Shown here: positions 47,877-57,938 of the stretch, in pieces
Layout: the number at the start of each line of letters is the position of its first letter
Numbering within the stretch: position 1 is the first letter of the stretch
From: Protea cynaroides
Lineage: Eukaryota; Streptophyta; Magnoliopsida; Proteales; Proteaceae
Assembly: GCA_028583415.1 (NCBI GenBank)
Contig: CM053269.1
Span: forward strand, 38,809,834 to 38,873,833
DNA: 64,000 bases
Direction of reading: 5' to 3'
Notes under the pieces: model-generated
Told to the model about the DNA's origin: nothing
Databases searched by the model: none
What the model saw: only the letters and a program-made list of their open reading frames with translations
Made by a program: the position numbers and the translations under genes

Positions 47877-50800
47877 CAAACTAACATTCTGAAAGTGATT
47901 GGTCCACAGACCAACTCCCAAACATGGGAGGCAAAATGCCCTCAGGCTACAGACAAAATTAGATAATGGCTAGGTTGGAGATCAGACATGATCCCAACCA
48001 TCGCCTGAAAACATGCAAACATGACACCTTTTTTGTATTTTTTTTCTTTTCTCCTTTTTTGATATTTTTCTTTGAGAGGGGGGAAAATAATTATGTGACG
48101 AACCCTAATGGTTGAGCGACCCATGGCCTAGGCGGGGCCCACCCCAGTCAACATGGAATTTGAAAATCCCAACAAGAATGGACTCATTGGAGTCACCCTA
48201 AAGTTTCGCACCACTAGGGGAGGAGATATATGCAATGACTAAGCATAGATGTGACTAACTAAGCCTGTGATCATATCAAATTAAACACATGGGGAAGTTA
48301 GCCAAGCATATGATCGAAGCAAGCAATTAAACCAAACCAAGTACTTCAAACCAAGCTAATTACTTTAAAACCAAACCAAGTACATTGGTTGAACCTAGTG
48401 TATGGGCTGAATTAAGTTTACGCATATGGTATAAATCAATCAAACCAGGCCATAACAATTACACCAAGCCCATTACGGGGCTGAATCAAATCAACCTACT
48501 TAAGCCAAACCTATTAGAGGATTGAACCAAACCAACACAATTAAGCCTACCCTATCATAGGGTTGAACCAGCCTAGTACAAATGAACCAAACCCACTATG
48601 GGGTTGAACCCAATCTGAGCCTATAAGTCCAGTATCTAGAATGGTTCGAACTCTAAACCATGGTCCAATAAAGGCACAAAACCAAACCAGATTTATAACA
48701 TTCAAAAATGATGTTAGATAGAACATCAAAATTAGACAAATCCAAGCATTATCTCAGGGCAGATTCAAATATGGATTGGTCCAAACAAGGACTGGTTCAA
48801 GCATTGGATCGAGTTGGTTTTGAGCATTGAGATGAAACAAAATAAACCAGACCAGTCTTAACCAACATAATAAACCAAACCAAACCAAACAATTAGATTT
48901 GACTACAAAAATCGACTCAAACTCAAACAGATTTTGACATTGAGACCAAATGGAATTAAACCAGACTTTGACATCAAAGGGAACCACTTCAAGATTTAAC
49001 ATTAAGGGAAACATCTCAATACAAACAAGATTTGCCATAAAAGTAGCCAATTTAACTTGAACTGGGTTCGATCACAACACATAAACCACAATAAACTGGA
49101 TCAGGTTCGTCATCAAGAAATATATCAAACCAGCCCAACAAATTTAACCATTAGACACATCAACTAAACCAGATTCAACATAAGAATAACTCAACACATT
49201 CTGAACCAGCCTCAACTCAACCTTGTCATAATCAGATTCTCCGAACCGAAGTCAGAAAAAAAGCATCCAGACTCAAACACCCTCCTAGCCGAAAGCTCAG
49301 TAGTAAAATAAACAGCAAGAATACATCTCAACAAGAAGGTTCCATAGACAAGGCAAAGAAATAACAAAAGAAGAACCAGAAGAACCTTTAACCGTAATCA
49401 ATCTCAAAATAACCATAGGATAAAACTCTTAAACATAGGAGCCCAACTGAGATATCTAAGAAGAAGGAAACAACCAAAGAACCTATGCTAGACATTTAAA
49501 CCGAACAACAATCTCAACACAAAACTCAGATTCGGCTTCCATTGAAACATTGTCAGTAAGCCATACTCATGCATAAAACCAAATCTGAAAACAGGATCAA
49601 ATACCCTCTCACAGAAGCTCCAATGAATGGGGAAAAGAATTAGAAACAGTAAGGCCACACCCCCTTCATATCGGATCAAGTAAAGAGAAACAAACAATCC
49701 CTGTAGAATTTCCTAAACACCAAAACATATCACACTACTGCAGAAGATGTTACAGACAAAATGTACTCATTGAATGAGGACCATTGGAATTATGGTAAAA
49801 CACCAAGCCACCTAAAGCACATATGAGGACCCTTGGAACATGTAGCATGATCCGGTGATCAATGGCAGTCTAAAAAATAAACTCAGTGAATGCATAAAAT
49901 ATTCAATATTGAATGTCATCACTCCCACAGACCTTTATCTCTTAACTTTCCAAGCAAATAGACAATGGCAATAGGTCAGAGGTAGAAGAACCATAACAAA
50001 CTGAGAACAGTGCAATCAAGAAATTTAACATGTTCAAAGGAACAAATCAAACAAACAAGCAAAACCGAAGAGATAGCATTGAACATTTGAACCCTAAACC
50101 TCTGAACAACACGATAGAGAGACAACATTTAACCGATATAAAAAAAAAGCAAATTGCAGCAATAATATAGGAATCAGAAAAGAGGAAGAGAAGGGGCTTA
50201 TCTGTGAGTGGTATTTCCTCACTCTTTCCGCCACTATACTTTGCTTCTTCTCGACTTCTCTCTGCTCTCTTTCGATTAGGGAAAAGAAACTCCCTCTTAG
50301 TTTTATTTTTTCTCAAACTGGCCGCCGGCTTTCTTCTCCACTCTCTCAATCTCCTCTTCGTCTTCCTTTCTCTCAATCCTCTTTGCTTACTTGGTCAATA
50401 GACACTGGCAGAACCAACCCTCACGGCTCCCAGTAGCCTTTCTTCTGCAAATCCAAAACCCCTCTCTATTTCTGTCTCCTCTCTTCTCTAATCTCTCCCT
50501 GATTTCTCTTTTTCACTCATCTCCTTACAGCAGCACCGCCGCTTTCTTCCTCCTTCACTTCTTCTTACGGTTTCGGCTTCCCAGCTGCAACTCCATCTGC
50601 TCCACTCCCTTTCTTTCTCTCTCACTGATTTCTCCTGCTCCCGCAGCTTCTACTCTCCATTTCCCTGGCTGCTTCTCTCCTTTCTCGAAATCCCCTTGCT
50701 GCCGCCTTCTTCCTTCTTCACTTCTTCTTCCTCAATTCCTCCCTGATTTCTCTCTTTCTTCTCACTCATTTCTCTCACCCCTTGCTGCCGCCTTCTCTTT

Positions 50801-51512
50801 CCTCTTCCATCAGACTCACGACCTCCTCTCTTTACGATTTTCTAGGGTTTTTCTAACCCCTCATCCAAAGACCAAGATGCCCTCCTTGATCTCCTTTCCA
50901 AATAACCGAACCTAACCTACTATGTAAAAATAAAAAAATAAAAAAGCTTATACCTAATCAATATCCTAAGCCCAAACCCAAGCCCATTAGCCTAGTACTT
51001 ATTGACACCTAATCTAAACCCAACCCAAACCCATTGTTCTATATCCTAAACACAAACCTAAACTAAACCCAGCCCAAACCCATTGTTCCATATCCTAAAC
51101 ACAAACCTAACCTAAACCCAAACTAAATCAACCATTTTTTCTTTTTTCATAATAATAAAAAATGATAGGGAAATTCTAACATGACCTAAAAATGATAAAA
51201 ATGTCCTTGATAAGAAATGGGCCAAAATGGGGGTCTTACACTTCCTCTATTACTTTACTTCTGCAGCTTGCCTCAAGTCCCTGGTTCACCTTCTAACTTC
51301 TCTTCTTCATGAGATATCTGAGGGCATAAACCATGAAAGGTAGATATTTCAATCCAAAATAGTCTTTGTGGTAGTGGCATCTGCCTAATTCCAGTTTAGT
51401 ATCTAATTTCGTGGTTTGTACCTGAGAATAGCTATCAAATCTCTCGGAACGGATTCGTTACCTAGTCTGAAACGTCCGATGAGTCGATTAAGCTAGAGAG
51501 GTCTTGATGTAG

Positions 51513-51788
51513 GTCTCTGCAAATCGAAATGGGAGAAAATTGGGTGATTTCCAACTGGGGATTATGAGTACCTAGATGTGATCATAAAAGGAAATCGGTA
51601 CTTGGTGGAAGTGTCATTGGCAGCTGAATTCACGATTGCTCGACCGACAGATGAGTATCTGTCATTGCTGAAGGTGTTCCCTGCAATTTTAGTTGGAAAA
51701 CCAGAGGAGTAAGCAGGTGGTGAGATTGATGTGTGCGGCAGCTAGAAAATCATTGAAGAGGATGGAGACGCATGTTCCTCCACGGATC
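51513..51788 (+). pseudogene. Captured DUF506 (PDDEXK-like) gene fragment
   Basis: Begins after an acceptor-like GATGTAG. CKSKWEKIG, stop, FPTGDYEYLDVIIKGNRYLV, EVSLAAEFTIARPTDEYLSL, FPAILVGKPEE, then after a frameshift QVVRLMCAAARKSLKRMETH and VPP. This order matches the conserved core of the plant DUF506 family (predicted PDDEXK nuclease-like proteins). It carries one stop and one frameshift, so it is non-functional as a DUF506 protein. Confidence 0.85.
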
Positions 51789-52015
51789 AAATAGCAATAG
51801 AGATTGAGACGAAGCTTGTGAAGCAACGGAGCAATCTGTGCTTATTTTGAGACTGCAAAGATTATTGAATATTTATGAGAGTAAAATTTTGAATTCTGAT
51901 CAAGGAATGGAAAGGGAAGAAGAAGAAAGGAAAACAAACGAATTGAAAAAAGGCAGATGAGAACTCCGTCGGTTGGGAGTAGGACGATTTGCCGAATTCT
52001 TGTAACTACAGCGTG

Positions 52016-52292
52016 GGAGGAGCAATGCTGCCCATCTTCTTCAATGATGTGTGGACTCGAGGATCGTCGGAGGCAGACAAGCTCACCATCTCTACTCAAG
52101 ATGCGTGGAAAATCCAAGCTAAGCTCGACAGGATGAGATCCAACGCTGGACGAGGACTTAAGGGACTCAGATTCATCAATAAAACGACCACAACGGAGGA
52201 TGCTAACGAACTTTGGCGCAAAGTCGAATCACAGTTCGAGCAGCTTGCCAAGGATGGTTTCATTTTCAGAGAAGATCTCAGCGAATATATAG
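52016..52292 (+). pseudogene. Captured RBOH NADPH oxidase exon fragment
   Basis: An open frame reads AWKIQAKLDRMRSNAGRGL, KGLRFINKTT, ANELWRKVESQFEQLAKDG and FIFREDLSEYIG, matching the N-terminal regulatory NADPH_Ox segment of plant RBOH proteins just before the EF-hands (usual family sequence LSRxxFGECIGM). It ends at ATAG/GTGGAAAAT, consistent with capture of genomic DNA including the start of an intron. EF-hands, membrane and FAD/NADPH domains are absent. The frame is open from 51989, so a chimeric peptide is possible but unproven. Confidence 0.8.
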
Positions 52293-52483
52293 GTGGAAAA
52301 TTAGTAACTTTATCTCATTTTAATGTTTTAAAGTTTCAAATAGAAAGGATAAGAATGTCTACTCACATGTTCAGTCAAGTCTGTCAGTTAAATGGGGCCG
52401 GTTAGAATATCTGGAAACCATTGGGTAGTAGATCGAATTTGACATAATTTTTGGGGGTTAGATGAAATTTTTTCAAAATTTAA

Positions 52484-53120
52484 AGACAAACTTACCCTTA
52501 ATGCAATTACAATCAATATGGGTGAAATGACTTTTCACTCCAAATTACCCAGATTTGCTTCTTCTATCTGTTCAAAACCCTAAACCCTAGTAAAGCTTCA
52601 TTGAAATTTTGAGAGGCAGAACATCGTCATCTCCATCTCCTTCAGAACTACAATAAACTCTTCTAGGACGCTCGTATCTTCGCATGCAATGTTGAAGCTT
52701 CTCTGCAACCATAGACAGTGGGCCATGAACATTCCCCGACAGTCTCAACAAATGGCAATGGAAGCAAATGCATGAGAAGAAAACCAAAGAGAAGGAGCAA
52801 AAGCTTCTCGAGCAAGAAAAACAGATTTACCGGGCCAGGATTAGGTCCCAAATCTATGCCAAACTTGTCGGTAAGTTCAATGAACATTTGTCGGAATCAG
52901 AGTTGTTCCCTAATTACAGAGCGAGTGCTAAAGATCACGTAAAGGTCCTTGCTGATCGATTCATGATGAAGGAGCTGAATACCTTAGGAATGAAGACGAG
53001 CTGAGCACACATTCAAATTTGCAGATTGGTGCTACGTTGATCCCTTTTGGAAGTTGAGGAGGATTCTTAATTTGGGGTCCGAAAGTGCTCTGAAGAACAT
53101 GAAGATCATGGATGATTTTG
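52484..53120 (+). pseudogene. Retrogene-like remnant of an unrecognised host protein
   Basis: After CCTAAACCCTAG-type leader sequence, plus-strand frames give RQWAMNIPRQSQQMAMEANA, then after a frameshift HEKKTKEKEQKLLEQEKQIY, RARIRSQIYAKLVGKFNEHL, SESELFPNYRASAKDHVKVL and ADRFMMKELN. The region has a basic coiled-coil look with well-formed codons but contains at least two frameshifts and stops. No intron is visible, suggesting a processed copy, but a broken exon is equally possible. I do not recognise the family. Confidence 0.5.
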
Positions 53121-53292
53121 TGTTTGGAGTACGCAGAAACAAGAGGAAATAGATGTTTGAACAACAAAACTATGTGAGTGGATAGCAATTACTATTAATT
53201 TTAATAATTATTCTTGTTTTTGTTCTTTAATGGGAATTTTACTGTTGAATGGTTGAATGTTGTTTGTCGAATTCAAAAACGACAGTGAGGGC

Positions 53293-53733
53293 TGTTAGAC
53301 TTATATGTGGGCTTAATTAATTACCTAAATCAGTTATTCAGTGGGAGTCTGATTGGTATGTTAGAACCGATTTGGTTTGGTTCGTCACATGGTAGGAGAT
53401 AGGTTTGGTAACCCTAATTCTATTGTGAAAAGGGTTTTAGGATTACAGTAGTATTCTATAAATACTGGGTTAGAGTCCCCACAGCCATAGTTAATCAGTT
53501 CTCTCTACACCCATTAGCAAAGAAACATCAAGATATCCTCTAGAGGCTGTGGAAGACTGTGATCGAAGGATTTCGATCAAAGCTTGGAGCGCAACGGAAT
53601 TGTAGAGGAAATAAACATTTATAGACAAGTATGTCTTTATTGTACATGTTTGTATTATCTCCATTGTGTTCTAGTGTTATTGTATTGATTGGGATAAGTT
53701 TGGTTGAAACCCTAATCACAATAACATCTAACA
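53293..53733 (+). repeat. Copia 5' LTR
   Basis: TGTTAGACTTATATG to AACATCTAACA, 441 bp, with TATAAATAC (about 53457-53465). The terminal TGTTAG/CTAACA inverted repeat is intact, and a PBS follows immediately. Confidence 0.82.
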
Positions 53734-54377
53734 GTTGGTATCAAAGCCAACTATACAGACCTAGAATCAATGGGGATTGATTGTAAAGACTTGCAATCAA
53801 TGATTGAATGGAAAGAGAATTTTTTCTCGCTTTTTGGATCGAATCAGTTAGAGTTTTCCACCGATGAATTTTTCTGACAGATAAAAGGTGTTAAATAATA
53901 TACCAATGGAAAGCTCTCGATGAGACGATTCCAGTGACATCATACTCGCTGGTGCCGGCAGTCGGACGAGCCGTCATCCTCGATGGATCTCACTCGTAGG
54001 AGGGATTAAAAAAAAAGAAGGTCTGACATCAACTTGAAAACCCTAATGGGTTATCCAGGCCTTAGACCAAGTTGATTAGGCCAAAACCCAGGCCACGTAT
54101 GCAGACAACACGTGTGACTTGACTAAGATTTGACCAGACTAGATCAACTAACTCGACACCCTGGTCAAGTTTCCGAGTTGACTGACCCGATGACCTGCCA
54201 CTCCAACCTGGATACCCAACTCGAAGAACCTTATTTTGACCCAGATTGTTGGCTTGAAAACCCGATTTGGTAGACCAGATAACCCGGTGGTTGAACTATT
54301 GGTTCAGGTTGTGGTTCAACTAGCCCCCAGGCCGTGTGGTTCGATTTGGGCCAAAGTACTTATAAAAAAAAGGGTAT
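53734..54377 (+). mobile_element. Copia PBS and leader, truncated
   Basis: TGGTATCAAAGCC at 53736-53748 (initiator Met tRNA PBS), then about 600 bp of leader without a clear gag. It is cut off by the reversed Tekay-family LTR at 54378. Confidence 0.65.
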
Positions 54378-55590
54378 TATCACATCCCAATTCTGGACTA
54401 ACCAGTAGTGTGATGAACCGTCACCAGAACCAATGGTTCAAACTAGGATCTCGAATAGGCTGTACCCACCATAATAAACCAAACACATTCCACAATAATA
54501 ATCAGAGTTAATAAGTAAATAGCGGACGTCTTTATTAATAATGAATTGAGGTCTAAAGATGATAAATAAATAATCAAATATAATTATCTTCAAATGACTT
54601 AAGACATAAAGTAAAATAATCAATTACATGTTTCAGTATTCAAGTATAACTAAACTAATCAAAAACACATTGATTGCATTCGTATGATGGATCATGCACT
54701 TCTTCCTCAGCTTCTGCGTCCATAGCCGTCACGTGTCCGTATGTCGACGCATTCATTTAATCTTTTACAGTAACACCTGCATCATCAACTAAAAATATTT
54801 GACGTTAAAAGGGTGAGTACACATCACGGCTCAGTGAGCAAACAATGCATACATTCAATAAATATCTTTGGTCTGGTTTTAAGTTTACAACTGTGCTATA
54901 GAAAAGATTGGCGCCCACCGCACCTCTATACACGAGTGTGTGAATCCACCAAATGGATCAAATACTATTGCCGTCCCACATGCACCTACCATGGAATAGA
55001 GATAGAGCTAAAGTGTCCGGATCACACACCGTTAATATTTTTCCTGATGCCATACCCATACCAACACATAAGCCCTTACTGGCGAGGGCTTGTAAACTGG
55101 GCTCGCAACTAACCAATCCTAATACCATCCAAATGTGTCTAAGATCTTACTTCAGCATCCCTCAATAAGTCCATAGAGATAGAGTTAAGGCTCCTCGGTA
55201 GAGTCAAAGACCATATGGTCCTAGGCCACCTCCCCTGATATCCTACGACATAATAGTTCCGCTAAGGTAATGGCGATACGATGATATCAGTGGATAGGAC
55301 TAAGTAGAGACAGAGCTAGAGTCTGGTGACCAGGTTGAACCACAATACCACGTCCTCCCCCTGATGCTCCACTAGCATCCAATACACCAACCACATATAC
55401 AATCACATGCCTATTCCTAGCATCTATATCATGTTTTAAATAAACATAAATAAATATGCATGAGCAGATATATAACAAGTATTGGATGACATGTGAGATG
55501 CATAAACAATCATACAAGGCATGACATCATATTACATAGCAGAAAAAAAAAGATAGCTTATTATTAGCCAATTAGTTTAGGTCTTGTTCC
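54378..55590 (-). mobile_element. Partial Tekay-family LTR (3' half)
   Basis: Starts TATCACATCCCAATT (decayed LTR end) and aligns with 29291-30510. Contains a short Cys-tail ORF homologue with one stop (54665-54786). It stops at TCTTGTTCC, where the long Ogre-like LTR begins. The LTR's remaining 5' half is not found to the right. Confidence 0.82.
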
Positions 55591-56057
55591 TGTGAGGACA
55601 ATGAGAAGCCGTTCGCCCTCCTCCTCGGGACTATAAAAAAAATCACTGTTTTGTTGGAGTCACAACCTAGATTAAGGATCTAGGACCTATAAAAATATAG
55701 CCTCATCATAAGGTAAGACTTTTATTGACTCATGACCCAATGTATTGAATTTTTGTCTATCTTAGAGATCAGGTATGTATTCAATGTACGGTTATGGGAA
55801 GGTGTTAGACATCCAAACCATCCGATCAAGATCGGCCTCCTAAACTTTCCTTAGACTCTAGTTCTGACTGTGCTTGGTCAACTGGATGACTAGGGCTCAA
55901 ACGGGGGAATATCCTAAACCAAGTTGCTAAATTCTTCTAACCTAGGGTTCAGCTAAACATGTCTTGAAGCAAATAAACAAACAATATAATGTACAACAAA
56001 CCAAACCAAATGATGGTTTGGTCCTTGGACTGAGTATGAGATATTTATCTCAAACTG

Positions 56058-56300
56058 CTTACGTATTCTAGTCCTGAAAATCAAGTTCCAAAACGTAGTT
56101 CGAAACAGATTTTTATTAAAGCTTATGGATGTGATTTATCCTTGAGCTTCATTAGATTCAATTGTTCAAGTTGAGATTTATGCTTGATGAAAGGTTGAGA
56201 TTGAATCTGGATAGTCCTTATGGACTAAGAGTACCGTACTTGGAGAGTCCTCCAAATTGCCTACGTATTCCAGAGGTCCTGGAAATCAGGTACAATGTAG
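56058..56300 (-). other. Two CTACGT...ACGTAG hairpin modules
   Basis: 56058-56098 (left arm TTACGT, weak) and 56261-56300 (TTCCAG/CTGGAA inner stem; the outer arm ATGTAG keeps pairing by a wobble). Confidence 0.65.
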
Positions 56301-56318
56301 TTCGTTATTGTGGTTTGA

Positions 56319-56733
56319 TGATACCGAATAAGACCGGCTCAGTCTGAAAAGGAAGGTGTCGAATAAAATCAACACAGTCCAAAAGGGTGATGTCGCATAG
56401 GACCGACACAGTCCAATAGGGTGATGTCACATAGGACCTACACAGTCCAAGAAAAGTGATGTCGCATAGGACCGACACACTCCAAAAAGGTGATGTCGCA
56501 TAGGACCGACACAGTCCAAATAGGTGAAGTCGCATAGGACCGACACAGTCCAATAGGGTGATGTCGCATAGGACCGACATAGTTCAAAAGGGTGATGTCG
56601 CATAGGACCGACACAGTCCAATAGGGTGATGTCGCATAGAACCGACACAGTCAAAAAAGGTGATGTCGCATAGGACCGACAAAGTCCAAAAAGGTGATGT
56701 CGCATAGGACCGACACACTCCAAAAAAAGTTGA
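56319..56733 (-). repeat. 34-bp minisatellite, about twelve units
   Basis: Unit GATGTCGCATAGGACCGACA plus CAGTCCAATAGGGT. The outermost units on the left are most diverged. Directly adjacent to the hairpin module at 56261. Confidence 0.95.
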
Positions 56734-57400
56734 TGTATTTGGGTCGGAATTCATTAGTCATAAAGAACTGATTGATAATCCTAAGAGATCTAACAGTTGG
56801 ATTTACATCACAACTAACAAGGTTTCTGCACCTTAAGAGAGGTGAACTAAGGGGTAGGGATCGTCCTAAAGCTACCCTTGAACTGAAAACCCACGCATAT
56901 TGTTAAAGGATCTTGACTTTAGGGGTTTTTATTCACCCAAAGTTAGTAAGAATTTCGAGAGTCATTATCTTTACGTAGTTATTGCACAGATATTGAGAAG
57001 ACTAGTACACATATTGTCCCAAAGGATGTGTGTGTAGTTCGATTGACTTTTCAAAGATATAAATTAGTTTACACATGTTATGTATATATTCTTGCTAGCT
57101 AATTTTATTTGGTTTTAATGGTAGACTTGTAATTATTTATATTGTAATATAATTGTGGATATGTAATTATTAAGTACCTCAAGATGTCTATCATTGACAG
57201 TTAGTTTTATGAATTGGTATAGAAATTAAAACTAGTCTACGATTTTTTAACCTAGATGTACTCAATAGAAAATTGTATTCTGATCCTTAGGGTGTTCAGT
57301 CCTTAAGATCAAGTAAAGCAATGTTCAGATGAGGAACATTGAAAAGGGATATTCACAGTGAAATTCAAAGAAAGATTTGATATTTCAACAAGGGACAGAG

Positions 57401-57440
57401 AGATGTTTTATTACTCAAGCCTCTGAGTAATAAAACATCT
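57401..57440. other. Perfect 17-bp inverted repeat, 6-nt loop
   Basis: AGATGTTTTATTACTCA, loop agcctc, TGAGTAATAAAACATCT. There are no mismatches, although the surrounding sequence is decayed. Confidence 0.9.
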
Positions 57441-57454
57441 TGACCAAAAAAATG

Positions 57455-57705
57455 AATTTAATGCATGCATATGTTTGCACATTATTTTATTTGCTGATTG
57501 AGCCGTGATGTGTGCTCACCCTTTTGACATCAAATATTTTTAGTTGATGATGCAGGTCCTGCTATAGAAGATTACATGAATGCACCGACGCATGGACACG
57601 TGGAGACTATGGACGCAGAAGTTGAGGAAGAAGCACATGATCTATCATGCGAATGCAATCAATGTATTTTTGATTAGTTTAGTTATACATGAATACTAAA
57701 ACATG
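57455..57705 (+). mobile_element. Tekay-family LTR fragment with intact short ORF
   Basis: About 250 bp from GAATTTAATGCATGCATATG to just past the ORF stop (57675). Encodes DDAGPAIEDYMNAP..., tail HDLSCECNQCIFD. It lies in opposite orientation to the surrounding LTR. No TSD recognised. Confidence 0.7.
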
Positions 57706-57766
57706 TTTTTTTCTACTCTCAGGGAGCAAAGGTTTGAGTCCGTGTTTGAGAATCTCTCTAAACTGC

Positions 57767-57938
57767 CTACGTATCTTAAGGTACTGCACTAAAAATCATG
57801 ATCCGCATAGTTGGAAATGCGGATTCATTCATTGATGTGTATATTTTTTCAAGATCATGGTGTGAACCCATGTTTGAAAATCTCACCAAACTGCCTACGT
57901 ATCTTAAGGTGCCTCCTTAAGAATCAAGATTTGCGTAG
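57767..57938 (-). other. Two CTACGT hairpin modules, second with long stem
   Basis: 57767-57810 (decayed) and 57895-57938 (TCTTAAGG/CCTTAAGA inner stem; outer arms CTACGT/GCGTAG). They are duplicates of each other with flanking CTAAACTGCC or CCAAACTGCC. Confidence 0.65.

Larger units (their letters stand above)
46535..51240 (-). mobile_element. Solo Ogre/TAT-like LTR (4.7 kb)
   Basis: Minus-strand TGTAAGACCCCCATTTTGG (51240) to CATTGTCCTCACA (46535), with perfect 5-bp TSD CTTCC (46530-46534, 51241-51245). It carries a terminal 233-bp duplication, two CTACGT hairpin modules, a 47-bp minisatellite and a GA/CT-rich leader (50150-50900). No coding domain and no PBS or polypurine tract outside the LTR. 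The family name is inferred. Confidence 0.85.
46182..52474. mobile_element. Pack-MULE-like foldback with two captured host gene pieces
   Basis: Left end GAAAAAATTTCATCTAACCC and right end GGGGTTAGATGAAATTTTTTC with long arms; perfect 9-bp TSD AAAATTTAA (46173-46181, 52475-52483). The arms resemble the element at 40204. Excluding a 4.7-kb solo LTR, the element is about 1.58 kb. Its interior holds a DUF506-family fragment and an RBOH fragment, both plus strand. The 9-bp TSD and long TIRs are typical of Mutator-like elements. Confidence 0.88.

Noticed and set aside
47608..47892. ORF with repeated DLDSSHSARHH
   Set aside because: It reads through the 47-bp minisatellite, and the unit length (not a multiple of three) changes the peptide from unit to unit.
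50391..50915. 174-codon Ser/Leu/Phe-rich plus-strand ORF
   Set aside because: It is the antisense of the CT/GA-rich leader of a minus-strand LTR. The start and end do not match any gene.
56319..56733. CRISPR-like regular array
   Set aside because: Head-to-tail 34-bp units without distinct spacers, in a plant LTR: a minisatellite. The same applies to 2480-2790 and 47605-47876.
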